A stretch of DNA of 64,000 nucleotides. Origin: CAZCVI01 sp964502145. GTDB lineage: Bacteria > Acidobacteriota > Aminicenantia > UBA2199. Made by a program: the position numbers and the translations under genes. The notes below the pieces were generated by a model. It saw only the letters and a program-made list of their open reading frames with translations. It was not told where the DNA came from and made no database searches. The stretch lies in assembly GCA_964502145.1 (NCBI GenBank), contig CAZCVI010000006.1, positions 62,001 through 126,000 on the forward strand, given 5' to 3'. Below are positions 36,401 to 51,400 of this stretch, in pieces (within the stretch, counting starts at the first letter, position 1; each line of letters opens with the position of its first letter).

Positions 36401-39400
36401 CGTAAACAACTTGTTTGGGGATAATTGGTGACTTCATGAAAAAACGGAACCAATTGTTGCAATGCGGCAGGCGCTGAATCCCAAAAAGTAATACCCTCGG
36501 TGATAATAATCTTCAACAGAGCCGAAGGATTCTTGATATCCTCGGCAGCCACAACACGCAAACAAGCGCCCACTGCAAGAATCCCAAAAATATCGTACAC
36601 GGAAAGATCAAAACTCAATGACGCCACAAATAAAAGTTTATCAGGGTAACCAACCGCAAAGGTCTTATTCACCCATTCAATCACATTGATCACTGGGCGA
36701 TGAGTTTCCACGACACCCTTGGGAGTGCCAGTAGAACCAGAAGTAAAGATCACATAAGAAATATCTTCGGCCTTCGCCATCGGGGAAAGATTCGCCACAG
36801 TCTCATGCGTGATCTCTTCAGGTCCAATCAATTCTTGACCCAGAAATAATTCACGGCTGGCAGGTTCAAGAACATCCAGGCAAAATATATGGGTAAGCAG
36901 CGGCAATGTTTGCGCAATACGTCCTACTTTGAGCAGTTGCGCTTCATTGGTAATAATAGACTGAATATTTAAAGATTCGCTAATCTTGCGAATCCGTTCA
37001 TCCGGTAGATAGGGTTCCATGGGCACATAGGCTCCGCCAGCTTTTAAGATGGCCATCACAGCCATCACAGCATAGAGCGAACGGTCCATAATCACCGCAA
37101 CCAAATGGCCGGGAGTTGTACCCCGTTTTCTTAATAGTTTGGCCAATTGATTGGCACGTTGATTCAATTGTAAATAGGTCCACTGGTAAAGACCATCCCG
37201 GTCGATCACGGCAATTCTTTTGGGAGATTTTAACACTTGCTCTTGGAACAGTTGGTGCATGGTTTTTTGACTGGAATAGGGAGTGGCAGTCTGGTTGAAA
37301 TCATATAAAAGCTGTTGCTTTTCAGCATCGGGAAGAATAACATTCTTTGACATCAATGAGTCCGGGTGATTCATATACATATTGAGGACACGTTCAAAAT
37401 AAAGACAGCTTTTTTCAACCACGCGCTCATCCAATACCAAGGGCCTGTATTTCGGTTCTAACACCAATCGGTTCAGGGTGATATCCACTTCAAAATCGAA
37501 AAGAGTATTGGTGTCCTCGCTTCTGGGTATTGAAAGAGGCCGTTTCGTGGTGACCTGGCCCGTGGTATCACTCACTTCAACTTGTTTGAAGACATGAAAA
37601 TCTCTAAAATTGAACAAGGTATCGAAGATAGGGTTTTTATCCTTGCTCTTCTCCCCAATAACCTTGGCAATTTCGAAGAGTGGCATACGTTCATAATTTC
37701 GTAGCTGCTGCATTTTTGCTTCAACAATACCAATGTAATCACTCCAACTCTTCCCACCAGGAATAAGCACCCGCACTGGCACAGTGTTCAAAAAACAACC
37801 GAGGATATTATCGCCATCTTGTTTGACAGGTCGATTATTGGACACATTGCCCACCACCACATCCTCTTCATTGGAGAGGATATTCATAATAAAAATATAA
37901 GCGGAGAAAAGCAGGTTCTTAAGGGAGGTATTATGCTTTTTGGCAATTGCCCGCAATTTTGCCAGGGATTCACTACCCATATCGTATCTGAATATCTTCA
38001 TGTTCACGCTAGTGATATCGGTTTTCACGGTTTCAAAGAAATTCAAGCGGTTATAATCGGCCAGTTCTTTTTTCCAATAGTCAATAGCTTGGGCGCGTTG
38101 TTTTTCTACCATTTCACAAATCACAGCATCTTTATAATCCGCGACCAGGGGTTCGGGGTGGAATGCGGGTTCTGTTGCCAATTTTAAATACAGATTATTC
38201 ACCTCGGTAACCATAGAAGCCATACTCCAACCATCCAATATAGCATGATGAAATACAAATACCACCAGCAGATTATCTTTGTCCAGTTGACAAAAATTCA
38301 TTCTCCACAATGGCGGGACAGAGGTATTAAACGGATTTTTACGATCCGCCACCGTCCACTGGTTGATAAAGGTTTCTTGTTGGACGTCGTCTTTATCAGA
38401 AAGGTCATGGTACTCTATAGGCAGGGGAATTTGTTTGTGTACAAGGTGGACATGTTCCTGGTAATCGCCCATATTAAAACTGGTTCTCAAGATGGCATGT
38501 TTTTCCATCAATAAGGTCAGGGCTTTTTCCATACGTAACCTATCAAAGTCGCGATAGACCAACGAGTATATAAACTGATCATGATAGAGACCGGAGCCAC
38601 TATGTTTTAAATAATGAAAGGCAATCCCTTTTTCAATATCGGTCATGGGGTAGATGTCAGCGATATTTTCCATGGTTGGGATTTCTTTGGCGATTCTATC
38701 CTTCAATGCCTCGATATCGGAAATGATCTGCATTTCATTGGTCAGATCAATAACCGCAGGATGAAGCGCCATCTTTTCAGCCAGTGTCGCCACAGTGGTT
38801 TGAGTATAAAGATCAACGATACTGATAGACGTTTTTAATTGGGCATTAATTAAACTGACCAAACGAATGGCTTTAATGGAGTCGCCACCCATGTCAAAAT
38901 AATTGTCATTTATGCCGACTTTTTCCAATTTTAGAATCTGTGCCCATAGCTCGGTTAATTTTTTTTCCAGTGCAGTTCTCGGTGCGATATAGTCGTCAAG
39001 AACAACCTCGGGTAGTGGGAGAACTTTTCTGTCGACTTTTTGGTTGGGTGTCATGGGGATTTGGTTTAATTTTACAAAATAAGAGGGAATCATATATGGC
39101 GGCAGATGTGTGGCAAGGTGTTCTTTCAAATGGGAGACATTAAATTTTTCAGGAGTTGTGGGCACCACGTAGGCACACAGGGATAAATCATTTTCCTCAC
39201 CAATGGTTAGCACCACAGTATCTTGAACATCTTCATGTTGCAGCAAGCGGTTTTCGATTTCCCCCAATTCAATGCGAAAACCATGAAGTTGAACCTGATG
39301 ATCCATGCGACCGATGTATTCCATATCGCCATTCTCCAGTAAACGGGCGAGATCGCCAGATTTATACAACCAATCGCCGGGTTCGTAGGGATTGGCTACG

Positions 39401-42400
39401 AATCGTTCGGCAGTTAATTGGGGCCGGTTTAAATATCCCTGGGCCACGCCAACACCACCGATACATAATTCCCCAACTGTTCCTATAGGAACTTGTTGCA
39501 AAAAACGATTCAAAATATAAACAGCAAGGGTAGGAATGGGGCGTCCGATATTACTACTCTGGGCGGTGATCTCCTCTTTTCCTATTGCTTTATAGGTGAC
39601 ATGCACGGTGGTTTCAGTGATACCAAACATATTCACCAGGAGTGTGTCTGGGTAGCGCTGGTACCACTCTTTTAACTTGCCAGGCTTTAACGCTTCACCG
39701 CCAAAAATCACATAACGAAGTGTTAAAGCGGCGGTCTCTTGCTGCAATTCCTCATTAATAAAATTATAGAAAGCAGAGGGAGTTTGATTTAACACGGTAA
39801 CGCGGTGCGTTTGCACTATTTTTTGAAACAAGGAAGTATCCAGGGCAATCGGACGGGGAATCACGACCAAACGGCCACCGTAAAAAAGTGCGCCGTACAT
39901 CTCCCACACGGAAAAATCAAAACTGTACGAATGGAACAAGGTCCACACGTCGCGGTCATTAAAATCAAACTGGAACTTATCATTGAACAATAAGCGGACG
40001 ACATTTTTATGGGGGATCATGACACCCTTGGGTTTTCCAGTAGTACCAGAAGTATAAATAACATAGGCGAGATTTGCGGGCGTAATGGGAGTTACATGAG
40101 TAATGGGAGTAATGGGAGTAATGAGCTGGGCTTCTTGGATGACTTGTTCGGTTATCACGATTTTTGTACCACTGTCAGATAGCATGAATTGGATTCGATC
40201 TTGCGGATACTCGGGGTCAATCGGTAAATAGGCACCGCCAGCCTTTAGCACGCCAATAATAGCGGTTATCATATCAGGAATACGGGGCAGTAGAAGCGCG
40301 ACAATGGTATTGTTGATGACACCATTTTCCCGTAAGTAATGAGCCAAACGGTTGGCTTTGGCATTTAATTCGCGGTAATTCAAGGCAATCGTGCCTTCGG
40401 CCTCAATCACGGCAATATTATCTGGTGTACGCGCCACCTGTTCTGCAAATAATTGATGGATAGTCTTGTGGGTAGGATATGGGGTATCTGACAGGCAACA
40501 CACAGCCAATAATTGTTGCTGCTCTGTTTCGGAAAGGATGTCTATCCGCGTGATGAGCTGTTCTGGATTTTGAAGCACGGCAGATATAATCTTTTGCAGA
40601 TAAAATGCAAATCGTTGGATGGTTTCTGCTTTAAACAGATTCGTCGAATATTCCAGAGTGCAGGAAATATGTTCAGTCAATTCAACACATATCCAAGTCA
40701 AGTCGAATTTGGCAGTAATATTCTCATGTGCATAGGGTTCCACCATCAAAGCAGGGCTTTCCATAGTGGGGACATCCTGGTTTTGGAGCACAAACATGGT
40801 GTCAAACAGTGGATTGTGACTGGTATCCCTGGTTTTTATTACTTTGGCAACCAAATCTTCATACGGGTAGTCCTGGTTGGCAAAAACAGCTAATGTTTTT
40901 TCTTTTACATCTTCCAAAAAAGCGAGAAATCTTTTTTCATTGATGGGGACATTTTTAAGTACCAGGGTATTGATAAACATGCCGATGACCTGTTCCAGGT
41001 CCGCATGGGGTCGGCCTGCGGAAGGAGTTCCCACCGCGAAAACTTCCTGGTTGCAAATTTTTGTTAGGAATATAGTGTAAACTGCCAGCAACACCATGTA
41101 CAAGGTGACACCCTGCTGCAAAGCCAGGGCTTTTAAGTCCCGGGTACTGAGGTTGTCAATGATAAAACTAAAAGTATTGCCAGCAAATTGTTGAATCTGG
41201 GGGCGCACATAATCGAGCGGTAAATTCAATGGGGGGATTTCATCTGCAAATTCTTTTAACCAGTAGGCTTCCTGTTTGGCGATTTCGTCTTTGCGATGGG
41301 TTTCCCACACGGCATAATCCTTGTAATGGAGTTTAAGGAGTGGTAATGGCCGTGCTTCATACAGATCCATAAATTCTTTAATCAACACTCCCATGGAGGT
41401 TCCATCGGAGATAATGTGATGCATGTCCACGATTAAAAGATGGACGTTTTCCTCCAACCGCACTAGCCCCACCCGCAAAAGCGGTGCGTGGAACAAGTCA
41501 AAAGGGTGGATAAATGCGTTGATAAATTCCTCGGCAGTTGATTTGGCATGCCCGGCAAAACTTTTTTCTATTTCGAATTCGACGGAGTCAAAAATTCTCT
41601 GCACAGGTTCTCCAGCCACCAAAAGAAAGGATGTTCTAAAACTTTCATGCCGTTGTATTAACTTCCCACTAGCGTCTTGAAGCCTTTCCAACTCAATTTT
41701 TCCTGCCAGTTTCATAACCTGGGACATATTATATACCGTGCTGGTAGCTTCCATCATCTGGAGAAAATACAACCGTTTTTGCACGGATGATAAGGGGTAG
41801 TATTCTTTCTTTTCGATTACCTCAATAGGAGTATAGTTCATATGAGCCGATGTGGCGATGAGTTTTGCCAATCCAGAAATAGTGGGGGTCTTAAAAATGT
41901 GCCCGATGTCGATTTGGATGGCCAACTCTTTCTGCATTTTCATCATCAGTGTATAGGCTTTTAGGGAGTGGCCACCCAATTGAAAGAAATTATCATTGAT
42001 ACCAATTTTATTCTTTTCAATTCCCAATACCGCCGCCCATATGCTGACCATTATTTTTTCAATATTATTTCGTGGGGGGGCATATCCGCCCTGTCTTTGT
42101 ACTTCGGGTTCAGGTAAGGCCCGCCGATTTACCTTTCCACTGGCTGTCTGGGGCATATGCTCTAAGGGCACAAAATAAGCGGGAATCATATAGTAGGGTA
42201 AACGATAGCCCAGGTATTCCCTTAATATAATAGGTTCAATGGGGAGTGCGTCTTGACCATTGGGAACATAATAAGCACAGAGATATTTATCATCAACACT
42301 GGTTTCACGGGCCATTACAATAACTTCTCTCACATCGGGGTGGGTTAACAATTGATTTTCAATCTCGCCCAATTCAATACGGAACCCCCGGAGTTTGACC

Positions 42401-45400
42401 TGCTGGTCAATGCGACCCAGAAATTCTAGATTACCATCGGACAACCAGCGCACCAAGTCACCAGTCTTGTAGAATTTAGAGTTGGGAATAGCAGAAGTCG
42501 ATAGGGTGGACAGCACTATAAATTTATCGTGGGTGAGTTCAGGTCGATTCAAATAACCCCGCGCTACACCAGTACCCGCAATATATAATTCGCCAACGAC
42601 ACCAGCAGGTAACAAATGGTCATATTTATCAAAAACATAAAGTCTTAAATTCGCCATGGGTTTGCCAATGGGGATACTGCCAATGCCATTCCAATCAGTC
42701 AGAGAATAGCGACTGGCATACACGGTACTCTCGGTGGGTCCATATATGTTTTCCAGCTTGATGGTGGTGTTTAAACGGCGAAATGTGTTGACGTATTGGG
42801 CTGACACGGTCTCACCTGCTAAAAAGATATATTTCAAACTGGATAAACGATGGATATTTTTGCTGTCCAATTGACTGGTAAACACATTAAACATGGAGGG
42901 CACAAAATTGATGTGGGTGACGGCGTAGGATTCAATTCGAGTGGATAAAACCTGCGGATCTTTTTCGCCATCCGTTTCTAATAGGGCCAATCTCCCACCA
43001 CCAATCACCCATCCAAATAACTCGGTAACAGAGACATCAAACGTATACGATGTCTTTAAAAGGTAGGTATCGGATGCAAGGAAGGGATATTGATTTTGCA
43101 TGGCACCCAGTACATTTATAACTGAGCCATGTTCTACCATCACACCTTTGGGTTTTCCGGTGGAACCGGAGGTATAAATGATATACGCGAGATTCGTGGG
43201 AATTATGGGAGTTATGGGAATTATGCGAGTTATGGGAGTTATGCGAGTTATGGGAGTTATGCGAGTTATGGGAGTTACGTAAGTAACGGGAGTGTTTTCT
43301 TGGATGAATTGTGCGGTGAGTAGGATACTGGCGGCGCTGTCGGATAACATGAATTGTTTTCGATCTTCGGGGTATTCGGGGTCTATAGGAAGATAGGCGC
43401 TACCGGATTTTAAAATTCCCAGAACGCCAATAATCATCTCGAAGGAACGTTCCACCATCAGAGCAACGATATTATTTTGGCCAATACCGCGATTTTGCAG
43501 AGATATTGCCAACTGGTTGGCGCATTGGTTCAATTCTTTGTATGTGATGGCATTCTGGACAAAAATCAGGGCGGTTTTATCTTCATTTTTTTGCGCTATT
43601 TTTTCAAACCAACCATGGAGGGTCTCGTGAAAGTCGATGGTTTGGGTGATCCCGTTGGACATTTCCAGGATGCGGCGTTTCTCTTCATCGCCCATTATCT
43701 CAATATGGGCAATTTGAATTTCTGGGTCCTTTAGTATAGCGGCAACACTATTTTTAAAATATTCGCCAAAGCGGTGGGCGGTTTCCTTTTTAAAAAGTGT
43801 GGTGCTGTATTCCAGATTAAATAACAATTTATTGCCTATTTCATTGACTTCCAAGGTTAAATCGAATTTGGCTGTTTTGTTTTCATATTCAAAGTGTTTC
43901 ATAATCAAACCAGGAATAGTGATGGCTTGGGTTTCCATGTTCTGAAAGACAAACATTACCTCGAACAAGGGGTTTCGGGAGGTATCCCGGTTTTTGACGA
44001 CTTGGTTCACCAGGATTTCAAAGGGGTAATCTTGATTTTGATAGGCATATAATGTGTTTTCTTTTACTTCCTTTAAAAAAACTTGGAATGTTTTTTCGGG
44101 CTTGGGGAAGTTTCGTAATGCCAGGGTATTAACGAACATCCCGACGATGTTCTGCAAATCCTCGTGCCTTCTACCAGCAATTGGTGAGCCAATGATGATA
44201 TCTTCCTGGCTACTTAACTTTGCCACCCAGGTATTACAGATAGTCAGGAGCACCATGTAGAGGGTCACTTCTTGTTTTCGGGCCATTGTATTTAATGCTC
44301 GGGTCTCGTCGGGATTGAGTTCAAAATATAAATGATTCCCCGCAAAAGTCTGCATGATGGGTCTGGGATAATCAGTGGGTAAATTCAAAACAGGTATTTC
44401 TTCTTTATAGAGGTCAAGCCAATAATTTTCCTGGATCACTGATGCCGCGATACTATTCTTATCTAATTGCCATGCAGAATAGTCCTTATAATGGATTCGC
44501 ATGGGTGGTAGTGATTCTGAAGCGTATAATGAGAGGATATCTTTGAAGATGATTCCGATGGATGACCCGTCTGCTATAATGTGATGGATATCCACCAGCA
44601 GGGCATAATTTTGGTTGTCTTGTTTTATGAGTCCCACTCGTAGGAGTGGCGCTTGGGATAAATCAAAGGGACGGGAGAACTGTTGCAGGGTAGACAATAC
44701 ATACTGATTTTTTTCCTCATTCTCCATGCCACTGGTACTATAATATTGGAATTCAAATGGGACGTCGGGGTGAACAACCTGAACGGCTTCACCATCAATG
44801 AGTAAAAAGGACGTTCTTAAACTCTCATGCCGGCGTATTAATTTTTTGAAAGTCTCGACAAATTTAATCTCATCCAATATACCTTCCAGACTCATGGCAG
44901 TCATGATATTATAACCGGTGCCAGTCAAATCCAACTGCTGGAGAAAATGTAATCTTTTCTGGGCGGAAGACAAAGGATAGTATTGTTTTTGTTCCACTTC
45001 GGGTATGGACTGGTATTTTTCCCCAGATTCTTGTCTAATAAAATTGGATAATTCTCTGATGGTGGGACTTCTAAATATTTCACCTAAAGGTATGTTTACA
45101 TTGAGTGTTTTGTGAATCCTGGAAGCCAGCGAGGTGGCTTTTAAGGAGTGACCGCCCAAGAGGAAAAAATTCTCATCTATGCCCAGAGGGGTGAGCAAGG
45201 TATTTATATTTAAAATATTGCCCCATATTTCAACCAATACTTTTTCTATTTGGTTCCGTGGTGCCACATACCAGCCAGTCATTTTTTTTTCAGGCGCGGG
45301 TAAGGCTTTGCGGTCGACTTTTCCAGAGGAGGTCAGAGGTATTTTTTCCAATGACATAAAATAAGTAGGTACCATATAATCGGGCAGAATGCTTAATAAG

Positions 45401-48400
45401 TATTCTCTTAACTGAGCGGGTAAAATTTCCTGATTAGTGATAATATAGGCGACTAAACTCTTATCGCCGAAGGAATCTTCCTTGACCTCAACGACGGTAT
45501 CGGTTATTTGTGGGTGGGTGAGTAATACATTTTCGATCTCACCCAACTCGATGCGGAATCCTCTAATTTTCACTTGGAGATCGATTCTGCCCAGAAATTC
45601 GATATTGCCATCCGGTAGCTTGCGGGCGAGGTCGCCGGACTTGTAAAGTTTATTGGGGAAGGTGGATAGAGAGATAAATTTATCATGGGTAGTTTGGGGT
45701 TGATTTAAATAACCCCGGGTCAAACCGGGGCCGGAAATACACAGTTCACCACCCAGGCCGATGGCTTGGAGTCTGGACATTTTATTCAGGATCACCACGT
45801 GGTAATTGCTGATGGGTTTTCCGATAGGGAGATCGGTTGCAAATAGCGATTCACAATGATAATACGTGGCACATACGGTGGACTCGGTGGGGCCATAGGT
45901 GTTATAAACTTCTGCCATTCCGAAGAGGTTATTAACGTATTGCCCTTTTAGTACATCTCCACCGCTGATATAAATACGAATGGGAAATCTGATTTCAGAT
46001 TTGTTCAATTCATTTAGCAAGAGTGGTGAGGCGGTGATAAGGGTGATGCGGTGTTTCAAAATAAACGCGGTCAACAACTCGATATTCTTGACATGATCTT
46101 TATTCGGCACGGCCAGTTTGCCGCCTTTGAGTAGGATAGGATAAAGTTCTTCCACAAAAGCATCAAACGTAAAAGAGGCTTGCTGGATAACGGTATCCGA
46201 CGGGAATAATTTAAATTGCTGTTCAAAGGCAAAAATATAAGCTAACAGATTGCCATGCTCTACCAGTACTCCTTTTGGTTTTCCGGTGGAACCAGAAGTA
46301 TAAATAATGTAAGCGAGATTTGTGAGAGTTACCTGAGTAACGGGCGTTACGTGAGTAATGGGAGTAACCGAAGTGGCTTCTTGGATTAATTGTTCGGTGA
46401 GCAAGATTTGGGCATTGCTATCTGCCAACATAAATTGTTTTCGATTCTCGGGGTATTCGGGGTCAATGGGAAGATAGGCACCACCGGATTTTAAAATCCC
46501 CAGGATGGCGATCATCATTTCTATGGAACGGTTTACTATCAGGGCGACGATGGTGTCGGGTAATACGCCTTTTTTTACTAATATTTTGGCTAATTGACTG
46601 GATTTAGTATTTAATTCAGCGTAAGTTAATTGGCAGTCCCTGTTTTTCTCCACGATGAGGGCGATGGAATCGGGGGTTCGTTGGGCTTGTTCTGCTAATA
46701 ATTCGTGGATCATTCGATTAACTTGGAATGGTGTGTCTGGTGTGTTGAACTCCTCTAAGATGCGGTGTTTTTCGTGTTCATCCAACAGGTCAAGATCGGC
46801 GATTTTAAGGGATGGGTTTTCCAGCAGGGCTACCATTTGTCCTATTATATTTAACAAATGGGTGGTAAATCGTTGGATCGTCTCCTGTTTAAAAAGTGCG
46901 GTACAGTATTCCAATGAACAATGTATACGATCTTTTTCTTCTGTCAGTTCAAAGGTAATATCCACCTTGGCAGTTTTGATCTGCGATGGACGGGAAGAAA
47001 AAGTGAGCCCTGCAACAGACAGGGATGGCAATTCAAAATTTTGCACCAGTAACATGATATCAAAAATAGGATTATGGCTAAAATTGGGTTTATTCTCCAC
47101 GAGCTTGATGACTTCACGGAACGGGTAAACCTGATTTTCAAATGCAGATAGAGCATGGGCTTTCACAGTCTGTAAAAACTCCGATAACAATTGTTCTTCC
47201 TGAATGGGAATGCGCATGACTACTGTATCTAACAAGAGACCGATGATGGATTCCAGGTCAGCGTGATTCCTGCCAGCGATAGGAGTGCCAATGATCATAT
47301 CGGTTTGTCCGGTATAATAGAACAGGGTAATTTCCAATGCCGCATAAGCAATCATGTAAAGGGTAGAACCGGATTTTTCCATTAATCGGCCAATTTTTTC
47401 CTTGAGGGGGTGTTGGATTTCAAAATTAAGAATATCCCCGGCAAACGATTGCACGGTAGGCCGGGGAAAATCCAGGGGCATTTCCAGTACTGGCAGTTCT
47501 CCATTGAGAAGTTGGAACCAATAATTTTCTTGTTCCTGCAATAAACCAGAGGCTAATCGTTCTTGCTGCCATTGGGCATAGTCTTGATATTGAATTCTTA
47601 ATGGGGGCAGTTGATTTTCTGTACCTCCATAAAAAGCGGTAATTTCTCTGACCAATACAGCCATGGACGTGCCGTCAAAAATAATATGGTTCATATCGAA
47701 TATTAAAATATGTTTTGTTGCAGTTTCCTTGATCAGTCCCATTCGTATCAACGGGGCTATGGAGAGAATGAAGGGACGAATAAAATTCTGCATCCTTCCA
47801 AAATATTCTTCAATTTCAAAATCCACCTGATCATGAATTTTCATTACTGGTTTCTCTTCGAGTAAAAGAAAGGATGTTCGTAAAATGTCATGTCTTTTTA
47901 TCACGGATTTTATTGCATTTTCCAGGCGCTTTTGATCCAGATCGCCTTCTACTTCGAGAATAGCGGGGATATTGTAGCTGATGCCAACACCTTCCAACTG
48001 CTGTAAGATAAAAAATCGTTGTTGGGAGGAAGACTGAGGATAGTACTCCTTCTTCTCAGCCACATCTATATGCGTGTACTTATTTTCGGTGGAATTTTTT
48101 ATAAGCAGAGCTAAACTTGCGATAGAGGAGTTCTTGAATATTTGCGCGAGGTCAATTTTTATATTGAGTTCTTTATGTATCCGGGACATCATGGTGGTGG
48201 CTTTTAAGGAATGTCCGCCCAAATGAAAGAAATCATCATGAATGCTTATTTTAGCTACTTCAAGGCCCAGTAATGACGACCATATTGCCACTAATTTTTT
48301 CTCAATTTCATTGCGTGGAGAGACATAATGAAAGAGTGCTTGATTGCTATTGGGTTCTGGTAGAGCAGGTCGGTTTACTTTGCCATTGGGTGTCAGGGGA

Positions 48401-51400
48401 ATTTTTTCCAGTTGCATAAAATAGGCAGGAATCATGTATTCGGGTAAACGACTGGACAGGTAGGTTCTTAATTCCAAGGAATCAATGGGGTTTTTTTCAT
48501 CGTTTTTTCCAACGAAATAGGCACAGAGAGTCTTGTCGCCACTGCTATCTTCTTTAAGGACAAGAATGGCATCTTTGATTTGTGGGTGGGTCAGTAATTT
48601 ATTTTCGATTTCTCCCAGTTCAATGCGGAAGCCCCTGATTTTGACCTGCTGATCGATTCTGCCGAGGAACTCGATATTGCCATCAGCTAACCAGCGGGCG
48701 AGGTCGCCAGTCTTGTAGATTTTAATGGATAATGTGGTGGATGTGGAGGATGTAGAGGCTGTAGACATTGTGGTTGTTGTGGTCGATATGGATAGAGAAA
48801 TAAATTTGTCATGGGTGAGTTGGGGATTATTTAGATAACCCAACGCTAGGCCATCCCCACCCACAACGAGTTCACCGGCCAGACCGATGGGAGATAGAAA
48901 ATTAGCTTTATCAAGAATATATGCGGTAGAATTGGCAATGGGTTTGCCAATGGGAATATTAAGACTGTATTCCTGTTGAATTAAAAAGGTAGTGGAGAAG
49001 GTGGTGTTCTCGGTGGGACCATACCCGTTGATGATATTCAATTGGGGGTACTGTCGAAACAAACGGGAAATATGGGGCGGGGAAAGCACATCGCCACCTA
49101 CTAACAGATTCTTCAAACGGGCAAAAATACAAATATCGGCTTGCAACAACTGGTTGAACAACGGCGCGGTCATCCACATGGTGCTAACTTTATTCTCATT
49201 GATGGCGTGTTTCAATTTTTCCGGGGTGAGCAGGGTTTCCTTGTCTACGATGACTAATTTTAATCCATTTAATAATGCTCCCCAAATCTCGAAAGTGGAG
49301 GCGTCAAATTCTAGGGCGCCGGTTTGCAATATACAGTCATCGGGTGTGAATTCTACATAGTTGGTGTTTTGTATTAGCCGGACGACATTTTTATGGGTGA
49401 CGATCACGCCCTTGGGAGTGCCAGTGGAACCGGAGGTGTAAATGATGTAAGCGGGGCTAGTGGGAGTGATGGGAGGAATGGGAGTTATGGGAATTATGAG
49501 AGTTGAATTTTGGATCAGGGTTTTTGTGAGCAGGATTTTGGCGTTGCTGTCTGCCAGCATGTATTGTTTGCGGTCTTCTGGGTAGTCGGGGTCGATGGGC
49601 AGATAGGCGGCACCGGATTTTATGATTCCTAAGATGCCAATGATGGTTTCGGAGGAACGGTCGCCCATGATTCCGACGATATCACCAGGTAATACGCCCT
49701 GTTGGATTAAATAATCGGCCAATTGATGGGATTTATTATTCAAATCCCTGTAGGTGATTTGACTTGTCCCGATCAAGGCGATTTGATCTGGGGTTTGGGC
49801 GGCTTGTTCGAGGAATAATTGATGGATGGTGTGGTGGGCGGGGTAATTCGCGGCGGTATTATTGAAATGAAATAGAATCCGATTCTTCTCCTCGACGGAG
49901 ATGATCTCTACTGCGGATATTTTTATATTTTTATCAGCAGTTACTGCGGACAGGAGATTCTTGAACATCAAACTAAACCGTTGGATCGTCTCGGCTTTAA
50001 ATAATGTTGTACTGTACTCAAAAGTCAACTCTATAGTTGCTCCTGTTTCCACGGCACTTAATGAAAGATCAAATTTGGATGTTTTGTTTTCCAATGAATG
50101 GGGGGTTATTTTTATACCGGGAATTTCTAGGGCTTGGGCGGTAATATTTTGCAGGGTGAACAAGGTATCAAAAAGCGGGTTACGACTAATATCACGGGTA
50201 ATAACGACTTCATCCACGATATCTTCATACTGGTATTCCTGGTTCTCAAAGGCGTTTAAGGTTCTCTCTTTGACTTCTGTAAGGAAATGGCACCATTGTT
50301 TTTCCGGGGAGGGATAATTCCGCAAGGGCAAGGTGTTGACAAACATGCCGATGATTTTTTCCAGGTCAGCGTGTCTACGACCTGCTACGGGTGTACCAAT
50401 TACAATATCTTCCTGACTGCTTATTTTCGCGAGAAAAATAGTATAGAGTGACAACAATACAATGTATAAGGTGGCATCACTATCGACGGTTTGTGCTTTT
50501 AATTTAGTGGTGATTTCGGAGTTCAGGTCAAACCTTAGGACGCCTCCTTCATAGTTCTGTACGGCGGGTCTGGGGTAATCGGTGGGCAGTTCAAGGGTGG
50601 GTACTTCCCCGGCGAACTGATCTTTCCAGTACTTGCCTTGTTGGAGAAGATAATTACTAGCTTTTTCACGGTTTTGCCACGCGGCATAATCTTTGTACTG
50701 AAGCCTCATGACTGGCAATTCTTGAGCGCAAAAAAGAAAGGTAAAATCATGCAGTAACACTTCTAAAGAGACACCATCGGAGATGATATGATGCATGTCT
50801 ACCAAGAGCAAAACCTTTTCTTCTGCCAATTCTAGTAACCCGACACGTAACAAGGAACCCAAAGATAAATCAAAGGGACGTACAAATTCAGTTAATACTG
50901 CGCTGAGAGACGAGTCGTGATTTTTGGACAAAGAATATTCATCGATTGCAAATTCCAATTCATCATGGACCCTCTGGACTGGTTCCTCGGCAATCATCAG
51001 GAAGGAGGTTCTCATTGATTCATGCCGATGGCATAATTTTTTGAAGGTATGGAGCAACCTATTTTTATCCAGCGAGCCGATGAATTCCATCACCACTGGG
51101 AGATTGTAGGCGATGCTCTCCTGTTCTAATTGATTCAAGAAATAGAGTCGCTTCTGCGCGGCAGACAACGGGTAATACTCTTTGGATTCAACGGGCTCGA
51201 TAGATACGAAGAGTTCTTTACGCTGACTTTTGAGTAATTCTGCGATGCCTCTGATGGTGGGCCTCTTAAATACGTCTGTCAGAAGTATCTTGATATTGAA
51301 TTCTCTATGAATCTTGGAAATTAAAACAATTGCCTTCAGGGAATGACCACCCAATTGGAAGAAGTTGGCATCAATGCCGATTTTTTCTTCAGCTAAAGCG

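Larger units (their letters stand above)
48072..51204 (-). other. P1 module 5, C-A-T, predicted Val
   Basis: C domain with HHIISDG near 50773-50793, A3 core near 49405-49440, carrier GGHSLKA near 48210. Specificity residues D-A-F-W-L-G-G-T-F differ from the Val code (D-A-F-W-I-G-G-T-F) at one conservative position. Between A6 and A7 is a low-complexity Ser/Thr tract of about 25 residues (48722-48798), the longest such tract in the window. Confidence 0.87.

Noticed and set aside
38866..38900. Epimerase after the DSIKA carrier of P1 module 8
   Set aside because: The following domain lacks EGHGRE and is a C domain with HHAILDG leading to an A domain.
46655..47128. Plus-strand frame of 157 codons, the longest antisense frame inside P1
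   Set aside because: It lies wholly within conserved C/A-domain coding on the other strand and shows no recognisable protein features.
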